From contig MLAK01001115.1 of NCBI GenBank assembly GCA_001839685.1, forward strand, positions 1 to 63,576: a stretch of 63,576 nt of DNA, in the 5' to 3' direction. Under the pieces are notes generated by a model. That model made no database searches, was not told the DNA's origin, and saw only the letters and a program-made list of their open reading frames with translations. Positions 9,437 through 19,577 of this stretch are shown here, one piece after another; within the stretch, counting starts at the first letter, position 1; the number at the start of each line of letters is the position of its first letter. Made by a program: the position numbers and the translations under genes. Origin of the DNA: Tritrichomonas foetus. Taxonomy: Eukaryota; Parabasalia; Tritrichomonadida; Tritrichomonadidae.

Positions 9437-12216
9437 TTATATATTCATTTCTTTCATCGTAAGATAAGTTTTTCGTGTTTTGATAAGTGAGACATCAATG
9501 TCTGAATAAAATAAATATTCAATATGTTCAATTACTTCAAGAATTTGTGAAAATGTTGGCCTTTCTTCTGGATGATATGATCAACAACTTTGAATTAGAT
9601 TTTGAGCAAATGATGAAATTGCTGAAGGAATTGGGAAATCTTTCCCATTCATAATGTCTTTCAATTTGATTGCTGGTAATTCGCCATTCATTAAAATGAA
9701 ATATAAAATTATCCCAAATGAATATTGATCAATTTTACAATCATAAATTTCTTCATTTAACATTTCAGGCGCTAAATTGCATTGTTCCAACACCACGAGT
9801 TAATGTTGTGTCTTTACTTGATTCAGTCGAAACACCAAAATCACTAATTCGAACGTGATTTTTCGTTGTCAATAAAATATTAGATGGTTTCAAATCTCGG
9901 CGAATTAATTGGCACTTTTCTTGAATATACCGCATACCTAAAACAATTTCAATAATAATGATAACTTTTTCGGTATTTATTAAGTCTTTAATTCCATCTT
10001 CAAGTGTTTTTGGCTGATAGGACAATAAAAGAGACGGATAAACTTTCTTATTTTCGTTATCTTCTAAAACAAAGCCACTATTATAACCATAAATTTTTAA
10101 AATGCATGGATGTGAAAGATTAGCCATGATTTCAAATTCACGAAAGAAGTTTCTTTGATTTTGAAAAGAAATATTTCTTTTCAGTGATTTCTTGTATTTC
10201 ATCTTTTCCAGCTTTTACAACTTTGGCAGTTGAACCTTTTTTAATTTTTTTCAATTTGAGGAATTCAAAGATATATTCGTTTGGAATTGCAGCAAAAAAC
10301 ATTGAATTGCGATAATTTTTTTAAAAATTGTTTTCATTTCTTTTCATAAGATTATATTGACAAATATTTTTTAAAATTTGAAGATCAGCCAAAATTTTTT
10401 CATTTTCTTTTGTTAATTTTTCATTTTCATTCATAATTTGTAGATTAGAGTCTTTGAGAGTTTTGTTTTTGATAAGTAATTCTTGATTTATTCTTTTCAA
10501 TCTTTCATTTTCTTTCAGCAAATTTCGATTGACATTCAACATTTTTTCATTTGATGCATTTTCTTTGATTTCACATTTTCCAGAAGTTTCTATTGATCGT
10601 TTTAATGTATTTATTTTGAACGATTTGATAATTTCATCTGGAAGTTGAAGATTTGGTGGAATAATGAAAGAAAAATCTTGAGAAACATCAGAAAAAACAC
10701 TGGGTTCTATTTCCAATGTTTCAAATTTTGGAAAAGAAATTTGCTTTAATTTCGAACATGATCGAAAACATTTTCCTTCTAAGTTCAATTTTGTAGTTTC
10801 ACATTCAAAAAATTCTAGTTTTGAACACTTTTCAAATGCACAATTTCGAATAAATTATGGTTGATGGAATTATCAATTCTTCTGTTTCTAAATCACGTAA
10901 ATAAAAGTAAATGGTCTCTTTTTCCTTATCTAACAAAAACCCATTCTCAAGAATGAAATTGTTATTTTTAGGAGAGATTTCAATTTCTGAAAGTAATGGC
11001 ATACAACAATTCCAATTAGATGCGAAATATTCAAATTTTTGAGGAATCTGAAGTTTGGATATTGATGATCTTTTGAATGCATTATTTTCGATAGTTGTTA
11101 CTTCGGATTTAGGATCAAATGTTAATGAGGAAATTGTCTTGTTCATTTCGAATGACCTTTCTCCAATAGTCGTTATTTCATATTGAATTTTCTTATTTTT
11201 TATAATTCTTGGAATAAAAACTTTCCCTTTTGCTTTGGGTGATGCAATAATTTTGGCTGTGAGGATATAATTATCAAATTCATAAGTGATATCATTTACC
11301 AATATTGCTGTCAATCTTTCCACATTGGGTTTGATATATTGAATTTGAATTGATTGATTATTGCTTGGTGAATCATTCGTGATATCAGATGGAAGTGACA
11401 AATGCTCCGGAACTATTAAAATAATGTTGCGATTATTTATTTCTGAAAATATATTTGGAGAAAAGTCATATTTCCTCAAATTAGGAAATGAAATTTTCTA
11501 AAGTCTTGAGCAGAATCCAAAGCAGTCTTTTTTAATAACTAAAGATTGACTATTGCATATAAAATATTCATGATTAGAACAACCAAAAAATGATTGAAAT
11601 TCTAATAAATGAAGAGAAGAAGGAAGATGAATAGAAGTGAGATTTTGACAAGCGCCAAAGGAAGCCCATTCAATTCTTTCTAGTGATGAATTTGGCTCAA
11701 ATTTAGTGCTTTTTATTAGTGATGATTGAAATGCAAAAGATTCAATAACTTTAACAGTAGAAGGAATTAAAGTTGTGTCCAAATTTCTTAAGAAGAAATA
11801 TAGTGTTTCTTTGTTTTTATCAAGGAGAAGACAATTTTCCATGATAAAGTATTTGTTTTTAGGTGATATTTCAATTTCTGTTAGATTAAATAGATTGTGA
11901 TTCCAATTTAATGTCAGATTTTTCAGTTTGGGTGGAATTTGTTATTTAGCAATAGATGAATCTTTAAATGCATTTCCCTCAATAGTGATTACTTCTGATT
12001 TAGAATCAAATGTTAATGATAAAATTTGATGATTCAATTCAAAAGCTCTTTCTCCAAATGCAGTCACTATATATTGTTTTGATTTGAATGAGAAGAATTT
12101 TGGGATGAAGACATTTTGGAAGCTTTTGGTGATTTAATAACTTTTGCTGTCAATTTAATGTGATCTAGCTCATACTTAATATCATTATGAGTGCAATAAT
12201 ATTTGGGATCTGACAT
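9437..12216 (-). pseudogene. Broken BspA-like LRR / coiled-coil / protein kinase gene
   Basis: Read from an ATG at 12216 to a TAA at 9437-9439, the minus strand encodes parts of one large protein in several frames. First come two parallel BspA-type LRR modules (KYELDHIKLTAKVIKSPKA, later TYEFDNYILTAKIIASPKA), each followed by LRR strands such as NLTSIHLPSSLHLLEF. A leucine-zipper-like coiled coil follows (about 10570-10330: LLKENERLKRINQELLIKNK). Last is a TKL-like kinase with GSTAKVVKAG, FFREFEIMANLSHPCILKIY, RRDLKPSNILL (His of HRD is Arg), ISDFGVS and APEMLNEE. Nonsense codons lie at 11942-11944, 11498-11500 and 9581-9583; another in-frame TAA at 10321-10323 separates coiled coil and kinase. 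Frameshifts are needed near 12115, 10850, 10200 and 9780. Coiled coil and kinase might once have been two genes, but the TAA between them is in frame with both. Confidence 0.85.
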
Positions 12217-12860
12217 ATATCATTATTATTTTTTTTCTCTCAAAAAACAAAATGACATTGGGAGTTCAATTCAAAATCATTTTATATGGAAAATGTATTA
12301 TTTCTTTGATTAATCATGGGTTACTTCTATAAAACATTTTGCAATCATTTATATTATATGTTTGTTTTTGTTTTTAAGTTTTTATGTTTTTCATAACAAA
12401 AACAATTGAATCAATTGATTGAGTGTGATTTGAATCTAAAAGTGGTTTCCTGTTTGGAAATGTTTTAAAACTTTTTACATATTAAAAAATTATTAACTGT
12501 AACTTTCGTATATCTCATTTTGTGAAATCACCATTCTTATTTCCATTTTTTATTGATTTTTTTCAAATGAGGAGATTGTTATTTCAGTGTATCTAGTTCA
12601 TAAAGGAATTCTCTATTGAAGAGAATAAGATCCTACAAAGATGAAATGCTTTTTCAAATTTTGAAAAATACCACAATTTTTTCTGATGGTATTCAATTAA
12701 TAAAATGTGATAATTTTCTAAACCACTCGATTGAACACAAAAAATTAACATATTTATTATTTATATAATTATGAAAAAGATGATAAACGCCAATCATATT
12801 TTATATATTTATATAACAATGACTTGATATATTTACTTCGTGTGTTATTCTTGAATTATA
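12217..12860. other. AT-rich spacer between pseudogene and mariner
   Basis: Noncoding. It would have held the promoter of the dead LRR-kinase gene, but I find no convincing initiator motif next to the old ATG. It ends at the TA target site of the mariner element (12859-12860). Confidence 0.5.
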
Positions 12861-14146
12861 GGGTGTCCGGAGGCGTGATGTCACTACCCACATTAGAAGT
12901 GAAATCAATACATTATATTTATAAATAATAAACTATGCAATGTTAACATAAAAATTTTGAAAACAATTTTTTTTTCTCTTGACTGAAAATAGAGATAAAG
13001 AATCTTTTTCATAAAAAAAAAGAATAATTTATAAACGCACACGATGCACGTTTATTAAAAAATGATTGATCAACATTCAATCATAACTTTTCTGCAGCTT
13101 GAAGGAAAAAGGGGCAAAGAAATATATGAAGAAATGAAGAGTGTCTTGAAAGAAAAATGTTTGTCTCAAAGACAAATCTACCGAGTCATGGCAGAACTGA
13201 ACAGAAGTCAAAACACACAGCCTGTGAAAAAAGAGAAAAAGTGCCAAAGTTATGATATTCTTGACTGGAAAATTTTAGATGTTTTAACCGAATTTCCACA
13301 TTCATCGTGTCGATATATTGCTAATGTTTTAGGTGAACCAAAATCGACAATTTATGATCGTTTAACATCAAAATTAATGTATAAACATGTGCATCTTCGA
13401 TGGGTGCCACATATTCTAACAGAAAATCAAAAGGCCAATAGAGTTTTATTGGCAAAAAAACTTCTTAAAATTTTGAATGCAGAACAAAAAACTAATTTCA
13501 CCTTTTTAATAACAGGAGATGAGTCTTGGTTTTATTCCAAGACTGATTTCAATACACAATGGATTCCTGAAAACTCAGTAATCCCAACTATTCAAAATCC
13601 AGGGTTTCAGATCACTAAATTTATGGTGACTGTATTTTGGAACCCTCATGGGATAATTCATATTGATGTTTTGCCGCCAAATGAAAAGTTTAATGCTGCA
13701 TATTATATTACAGCCATTATGTCAAAAATTGTTGAGTTTAAAAACTCGAATAATTATAAAAAATTATTTGTTCATTATGACAATGCAAAGCCTCATGTGG
13801 CAAAAATTGTCAAAAAATATATAAATGAAAACTCACTAGAATCAGTTCCACATCCGGCATATTCACCTGATTTGGCGCCTAGCGACTTTTTTTTATTTGG
13901 AACTATTAAAGAAAAAGTTAAAGGAATTGTTTTTGAATCACCAAGCCATTTGATTCAAACAATAGTCCAAATTTTCAATGAAATTCCATCGGAAACTTTG
14001 TTTTCAGTTTTTGCAGAATGGCAAAATAGACTGAAAAAAGTTATTGATGCCAATGGAGACTACATATTTTGAAATACTTATCAATAAAAAATGACTTATT
14101 AGAAATGACTTTATTATACTTAGTGACATCACATTACCGGACACCC
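12861..14146 (+). mobile_element. Intact mariner element (Tvmar-like)
   Basis: The 1286-bp element is flanked by TA dinucleotides (12859-12860 and 14147-14148). Its 26-bp terminal inverted repeats begin GGGTGTCCGG; the left end 12861-12886 and the right end 14121-14146 match at 22 of 26 positions, the four mismatches clustered at positions 11-14. It holds one uninterrupted transposase gene. Size and ends fit the mariner type first described in Trichomonas vaginalis (Tvmar1); I rely on general knowledge for that comparison and have not aligned it. Confidence 0.93.
13062..14072 (+). CDS. Mariner transposase (DD34D)
   Basis: Cut-and-paste transposase of the surrounding mariner; 336 residues, the usual length. 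The N-terminal half has two helix-turn-helix regions (ITFLQLEGKRGKEIYEEMK and CRYIANVLGEPKSTIYDRL) for binding the ends. The mariner signature WVPHIL (WVPHEL in most) precedes the catalytic domain. The acidic triad is D in ITGDESWF, D in VHYDNAKPH and D in YSPDLAPSDFFLFG, with 34 residues between second and third, diagnostic of mariner. Start is the ATG at 13062. No break is visible, so the enzyme may be functional. Confidence 0.95.
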   Translation: MIDQHSIITFLQLEGKRGKEIYEEMKSVLKEKCLSQRQIYRVMAELNRSQNTQPVKKEKKCQSYDILDWKILDVLTEFPHSSCRYIANVLGEPKSTIYDRLTSKLMYKHVHLRWVPHILTENQKANRVLLAKKLLKILNAEQKTNFTFLITGDESWFYSKTDFNTQWIPENSVIPTIQNPGFQITKFMVTVFWNPHGIIHIDVLPPNEKFNAAYYITAIMSKIVEFKNSNNYKKLFVHYDNAKPHVAKIVKKYINENSLESVPHPAYSPDLAPSDFFLFGTIKEKVKGIVFESPSHLIQTIVQIFNEIPSETLFSVFAEWQNRLKKVIDANGDYIF

Positions 14147-14299
14147 TATATTTTACATATCTCAGTTTGAATTAAAAATTGCACATTTTGAAAAATTCAA
14201 AAAATTAAGTTGATAGGTTTGAAAAGAATACTTCAGAGATTAATTGAATTTTCATTTTTTCTATGCAAGCCTTATTTTGACCTTAACGATGATCTATTC

Positions 14300-16540
14300 A
14301 TGAAGTTGTTTTACTTTTTTCTCTTTTCCACATTTTCAAAACTTTCTTCAGTTTGCGGTAATGTGATTGGCGATTATGATGTTTCATCATATGGGGCATC
14401 AACATTTAACATGATTGATGCAGTTTTTCATTCGGTTTTCCTATTCCACAGTGAAGTCTTTGATACAGCATTTGCCAATGAATATGCACCATATGGATTG
14501 ATTTTACTTGTTGGATCAGTGTACAATTTAAATCCATCAATTGATTTGTCAACGTACGACATCAATTTTGAGTGGGTTCAAATAATGTATGACAAAGTAA
14601 GATTGACTCTTACTACACCACCAGCTGTAACATTAAAAATTCGAGATGGTCAAGTCAAAAACTTATCCATTATTGATACAACTGTTACAATTGTTGATAA
14701 AGTTAATGTCCAAACATTGGAATTATCACATGAAACAGTAATTACAAATCCTGAAAATATTGCTTGTGATCATTACAGTTTATATTTTTCTAAAAGTGTA
14801 ATTTTTGAATTTATGGGATTGAAATTATATGGTGATTTTTCATGTCAAGACACAACAATGAATATTAGTCTTGGAAAGAAAATTATTTCAGTCTCGTCTC
14901 TCAACTCTGGTGGTGTTAGTATCGATAGTGTAACTGTGAATATTCCATCTATTGAATTTAATTGGATGACAGTTGACATCCCATCAAGCATTGAAAGATG
15001 TTCCTTTGAAATCACACCAAATGATGGTGTTGAAGAATTAACTCGTGTAGAATTTGAATTTGAAGAACTTTCATCAATACCAAATGTTTATGGAGATGTT
15101 GTTTTTGCTGGTTGGCAAGATATTAACTTTAAATCTCAATCAAAGCCAACAATTTCTTTCCTAGATGATACTTTAATGAACATTATCAATCCACCAGATA
15201 GTGTTCTTGTTCAACAATATCAAAGAAATGGATATAGTATTATTTATCAAAGCATTATAACAATTGAAGAAGCTTATATTTGTTATAATTATTGCCAATT
15301 AGGTGTAAAAAGTACACATGAAAGATTACTTGTTTATGTAAATGATGAAGATGAAATCAAACACTGGATTAGCAGTATAGATAATACTATAACTGATAAT
15401 GTTTATATTTATTCGCCTGTTCCAATTGGTGCAAACAACTCATTATCGTTAATTGGAATTCCAAAATTAACAAATTTATATATTGAAGGAGATTTGTATA
15501 AAGCAGAAGATGGAACAATCGATTATTCATCCTGGAGCGTCGATGTTGATGATTCAGTAACTGTAGAAAATTTAATAATAGCCAAATGTGTTTTTAATGC
15601 TAATGGACTTTCTAAAATGCAAGTAAATAGCCTTTCTATGCAAGACAATGGAATAATTAAAGGCAGAATTAATGTTCAAAATGCATATGTAAACTTTAAT
15701 GAATTTACACGTTCCTTTGATTCAATTACTCTCGAAAAGTTGAATTTAAGAATCAATTTGACTTCAAACGGTGAACTTACTTATGATACACGTGGATGGG
15801 AATTTACTACAAGTGATGGAAAATCAGATATCATAGTGCTTTCTTCATCAACTGCTGTTGCCAATAGTGTTTATTTCCATATTTATACAAATGGAACATT
15901 TACAATTTTGTTAACGCTTCGAAGATCAGATATTAAATCTATTAAAGGTTTAGAATTCACAGTTTATCCTGGATTGAGTCGTTCGAATTTTCTTTTGAGT
16001 GAGCCTGAACTAGAAATGCCTCTTAACACATTGTTAAGCTCAAAATCAAATGAAAATTCTAATCTTCTTGAAAAGGATCTTTTGATGGAACACGGAATAC
16101 ATAGAAATTGGAAATGGCACCAACTAACAGATATTTATCAAGTAGATTTTCTATTTAATACAGATTCTTGGGTAGATAATAGAATTGGTGAATGCAGTAT
16201 GATTTTTATTTCACAAAAAATGTCATATGTCACTGTTAATGAAGCAACAGTTCCAGATAATTTCATCATCACTATTCTATCAAGTCAAGGAAATGTTGAT
16301 CCATCAAACGATAAAAATATCACTGAAACCAATAGTACTGAAACACTTGAGTATGAAGAAAAGAATTTAAGAATTAATTTAATAATTGGAATTGTTATTC
16401 CAGCCATTGTCATCTTTTGTGGAATCATTATATTTGTTGTAATGCATGTAATGAAGTCTAAAAAGGATTCAAACGAAGAAAACAGCCAATTAATTCCTGA
16501 TGAACAGCATGAAGAAACCGATCAAGCTAAGAATACGTAA
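14300..16540 (+). CDS. Type I membrane protein with large extracellular region, unknown function
   Basis: 746 residues from the ATG at 14300. The open frame goes 30 codons further up but only with a TTG, and the ATG at 14300 immediately starts a good signal peptide (MKLFYFFLFSTFSKLSSVCG). A long Ser/Thr/Asn-rich ectodomain of about 670 residues, rich in predicted beta strand (NLSIIDTTVTIVDKVNVQTL), follows; I recognise no named domain. One membrane helix lies at about residues 692-717 (IIGIVIPAIVIFCGIIIFVV), then a short charged cytosolic tail with ENSQLI, which fits an acidic dileucine sorting signal. Many NxS/T sites suit glycosylation. The mariner ends only 153 bases upstream of this ATG, so its promoter region has been disturbed or replaced. 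Likely a surface or endolysosomal protein. Confidence 0.75.
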   Translation: MKLFYFFLFSTFSKLSSVCGNVIGDYDVSSYGASTFNMIDAVFHSVFLFHSEVFDTAFANEYAPYGLILLVGSVYNLNPSIDLSTYDINFEWVQIMYDKVRLTLTTPPAVTLKIRDGQVKNLSIIDTTVTIVDKVNVQTLELSHETVITNPENIACDHYSLYFSKSVIFEFMGLKLYGDFSCQDTTMNISLGKKIISVSSLNSGGVSIDSVTVNIPSIEFNWMTVDIPSSIERCSFEITPNDGVEELTRVEFEFEELSSIPNVYGDVVFAGWQDINFKSQSKPTISFLDDTLMNIINPPDSVLVQQYQRNGYSIIYQSIITIEEAYICYNYCQLGVKSTHERLLVYVNDEDEIKHWISSIDNTITDNVYIYSPVPIGANNSLSLIGIPKLTNLYIEGDLYKAEDGTIDYSSWSVDVDDSVTVENLIIAKCVFNANGLSKMQVNSLSMQDNGIIKGRINVQNAYVNFNEFTRSFDSITLEKLNLRINLTSNGELTYDTRGWEFTTSDGKSDIIVLSSSTAVANSVYFHIYTNGTFTILLTLRRSDIKSIKGLEFTVYPGLSRSNFLLSEPELEMPLNTLLSSKSNENSNLLEKDLLMEHGIHRNWKWHQLTDIYQVDFLFNTDSWVDNRIGECSMIFISQKMSYVTVNEATVPDNFIITILSSQGNVDPSNDKNITETNSTETLEYEEKNLRINLIIGIVIPAIVIFCGIIIFVVMHVMKSKKDSNEENSQLIPDEQHEETDQAKNT

Positions 16541-16835
16541 TATTAAGATTGTTTTTAAATAAATGTATTTCATTTTAATCCTTTATGTATCCATGTTTAA
16601 TCTCACAATATATATTTATTGATCGTTCCATTTTTTCTGAAATGTGTTATTTTTGAAGATTCTGAAATTAGGAGCAAGTTCTTAATTCCCAAAAATATAA
16701 CTAAAAATATGTCAGATGATAAATATAATTCATACATTTTATTATCATTAACAAAATATCACAGAATATCTAATAAAAATACCAAAAAAATCATTACAAT
16801 ATCATTAGAAAGATAAATTCCAATTGAATTGAAAA
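16541..16835. other. Short convergent intergenic spacer
   Basis: The spacer lies between convergent genes. A 65-codon frame (16619-16816) begins with TTG and shows no domain; I do not call it a gene. Confidence 0.55.
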
Positions 16836-17897
16836 TCAGAAAAATCCGCCATTAGCCTTTTTTTGAGCTTCAAGATGTTTAATTTTTGCTTCAATTTCAG
16901 AAATAAACCTGACGAATTCTTCAGCACCTTTCCCAACAATAAAAACACTTTCATTATATTGAACAGCATCAAGGGACTTTCTCAAATCAGCCAATTCTTT
17001 TCGAAGTTGTGCATTTTCTTGTTCATAAGCTTTAATTTGTGTTAATTCACTTTTCATTCTAAGTTCTCTTTGTGCAGATCTTGCAGAACGCGTTGAAGAT
17101 TGAGCCATTTTATTACTTGTAGCAGAACCTATTGGTTGATTATAGTTTTTGACATTATGCAAATTTATATTTAAATCTGGCTTTCCAATTGGTGATTGTT
17201 TTGGTGATATCATGTTTGGTGAATGTCTTGACATTTGTGAAGGTGATATCACATTTGATGTGTCATTTAAAGCATTTTGAATCAAAATTTGATCATCTTC
17301 TGGTATTTCAATTTTTGAAATTTGAAAAGTATGAATTCCAACAGAAGGTATCTGTCTTTTATGAATAAATGAAATGATATTTTCTGTGCTTTTTTGAGAA
17401 ATACCACAAAAGTTGATTTTGATAGATTTAATTTGATTTGGATCAATATTTGAGAGCATTATTCTTAAAAGTTCATCACCGATTGGAATTTTTGTGAAAT
17501 TTATTTTTTCCAACGATTTTGATTTTGATAGTGATGAAAACAATCTGCTTAAATACTCTTTTCGAATATTCATATTAGAAAGTGTAATTTCTTTAATTCG
17601 AGTGCTGCGAGGCAAAACATGACAAAGAAGCTCGATAATATTGCTGATGTAATGTGATTTGTTTTTTGCGATAGAATTCAAAACAATGACCGGTAAAGTT
17701 TGACCAGTTGCCAGTTTTTGTTCTGATTTTGCTAAAGAGTCGCATGAAAATCCGATTGATTCTACTTTCTTCTGTGCAAAATGCTGAAGCGTCCTCAAAA
17801 GTGGCTCATAAAATTCTGCCGCGATTTTTGAAAAGTCAAATTGATAATTTAAGCCATCACCGTCGCCAAGCTGTCGTACCACCTCGTCGGAGAGCAT
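16836..17897 (-). CDS. CEP78-like LRR and coiled-coil protein
   Basis: 353 residues. The N-terminal two thirds carry ribonuclease-inhibitor-type LRRs: FSKIAAEFYEPLLRTLQHF, STRIKEITLSNMNIRKEYL, KSLEKINFTKIPIGDELL, IKSIKINFCGISQKS. Order and spacing resemble the centrosomal protein CEP78 (PLLSTL; LKNLELNGLILRERDL; LVHLSLANCPIGDGGL). After a Ser/Pro/Gln linker a coiled coil (LTQIKAYEQENAQLRKELADLRKSL) and a short C-terminal helix follow, again as in CEP78. CEP78 acts at centrioles and basal bodies, which suits a multiflagellate cell. The ATG at 17897 is the only one in frame before an upstream TGA. The reading between that TGA and the ATG also looks protein-like, so the N terminus is less certain. 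The assignment rests on pattern, not alignment scores. Confidence 0.6.
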   Translation of the reverse strand: MLSDEVVRQLGDGDGLNYQFDFSKIAAEFYEPLLRTLQHFAQKKVESIGFSCDSLAKSEQKLATGQTLPVIVLNSIAKNKSHYISNIIELLCHVLPRSTRIKEITLSNMNIRKEYLSRLFSSLSKSKSLEKINFTKIPIGDELLRIMLSNIDPNQIKSIKINFCGISQKSTENIISFIHKRQIPSVGIHTFQISKIEIPEDDQILIQNALNDTSNVISPSQMSRHSPNMISPKQSPIGKPDLNINLHNVKNYNQPIGSATSNKMAQSSTRSARSAQRELRMKSELTQIKAYEQENAQLRKELADLRKSLDAVQYNESVFIVGKGAEEFVRFISEIEAKIKHLEAQKKANGGFF

Positions 17898-17946
17898 TTG
17901 ACCGTTTAGTATTTCAGAGGCAAAAATTCTTTGTGTATTTGGCCTA

Positions 17947-17957
17947 TAATGAGATGA
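17947..17957 (-). promoter_or_regulatory. Putative initiator element for the CEP78-like gene
   Basis: On the minus strand this reads TCATCTCATTA, a close match to the trichomonad initiator (TCA, pyrimidine, T/A), about 55 bases upstream of the ATG at 17897. The position is somewhat further than the usual distance. Confidence 0.45.
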
Positions 17958-19551
17958 TAATCATTTGTTGATTCATTCTAGAATAACTCTCTTTTGTGAG
18001 ATGTAATGATGAAAAATCATCAAAAAAATTTAAACTGCAAGAAAATCATACAATAATATGGTTGATACAGAAGAATTCATGAATTATATTTTTCAAGTGA
18101 ATGTCTAAATCTCATTTTAACAATTACATTTTATTCTGAAATCAGAAATGAATGACACCACAAATTGTTTTTTTTTCTGAAGAGTTTATTTAGAGAAATG
18201 TCAATCATCAAAATCTATTCACTAAAGTAAATTGAAAAGTTGATAAAAGAAGAATAGAAAAGTATTGACTTCAAGAATTATTTGTTATCAATGTCTCAAC
18301 GATAGAAATGACTCAATAAAAACAATTATTCTTTTCAATGATGGTAACTAGAATAAATAAGAATTAATCAGCTCAATAGCATCTTGAAGAGTTATTCGCG
18401 TGAATAATTCGAAAGAAGCAGTTCTATTCAAGATTTTATATTTTCATGATGATATTTCATGAATTATGATTGTTGAATTAAGAAATCTTTGAAAATCTAT
18501 TAGAAAAAGTTCCTCGTCACAGAAATATTTCTGAAGATAAATTTATATTTTCAAAGAAAATATATTTATCATTATTCGGGAAACTCTGTGTTATTTATTT
18601 TAGCCAGTTGCATGAAATTTCAATAAATGAATTATTTGTTTTATCAGTTAATATAAATTCGGATAAAAAATTCAATGTCAAATAAATTTTTCAGAAATAA
18701 ATGTGATGACACAAATTTGATGTGTTTTGAAAACATCAACATTTCTTCAAAAAAAGAAATGGAATTCATCAATATCATGAGAGGAAAACAATTGATTCAA
18801 CATTTTTATCTAGAATATATTCAATAATGAGAAATTTTTGAATTCAAAATAAGACATTGTCCGGAAAATATAAGAAAAAGCAACTTCTTAAAAATAAAAT
18901 AAACAATAAGAAAAAGTTATGGATACTCTCAATAATTGAAAGAAAAGAATTACCGAAAATTGAACTAATTCAAAAGATTGTATTTCACTTTTTATAATTC
19001 ATTTAAAAAGTTGAACAACGACCATACTGATTTTGAATGTACTTTTTCAAAATTAGATGATGAAATTCTATGAGCTTTTCCATAAATTTTTACAATTTTA
19101 TCTTTTCATTTTTAATATGTATCTGAATATATATTATGTTTTTTTCTTTTAATACATATTTAAAATATTAAACATCATAAATAATGTTAAACAACTCAAT
19201 ATTAAACAAGATATCGCAAATTTCATTTCATGATTCTATTCGAATTTTATACACATTTTTCAAATGAGAATATTCGTAGACATTTTGGGATATTTTATGT
19301 ATTTGGAATAAGCATCTTCTTATATAATAAATCTTCACTTATGAATCTTCATCATTTTTCATCAAAATATTTTATTCTGACAAATATTGAATATGAATAT
19401 AATGTATTGACTATTCAAACATGATGAATGAATCAGAATTTTTCAATGTCTTATAAAATAAAACAACACAAAATATATTTATATATTTATATATTTCAAT
19501 AATATTATTTGAAATTATTGAAGTGATTTGGTGTAAATATTTTTTTTTTTT
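17958..19551. other. Divergent intergenic region, 1.6 kb
   Basis: Spacer between the CEP78-like gene (minus) and a kinase gene (plus). AT-rich throughout. A 64-codon frame at 19230-19424 shows no domain and its composition matches the spacer. I see no RNA gene, no terminal repeats and no residual protein similarity. It must hold both divergent promoters. Confidence 0.5.
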
Positions 19552-19560
19552 TCATTTTTC
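19552..19560 (+). promoter_or_regulatory. Putative initiator element of the kinase gene
   Basis: TCATTTTTC follows a T-run and lies 24 bases (from its A) before the ATG at 19578. Sequence and distance fit the trichomonad initiator, which alone directs transcription start in these TATA-less genes. Confidence 0.6.
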
Positions 19561-19577
19561 ATCTCCTTCAAGAAAAG

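Noticed and set aside
16619..16816. 65-codon plus-strand frame
   Set aside because: Begins with TTG, no recognisable features, AT-driven residues.
19230..19424. 64-codon plus-strand frame in the divergent spacer
   Set aside because: No initiator, no domain; composition like flanking DNA.
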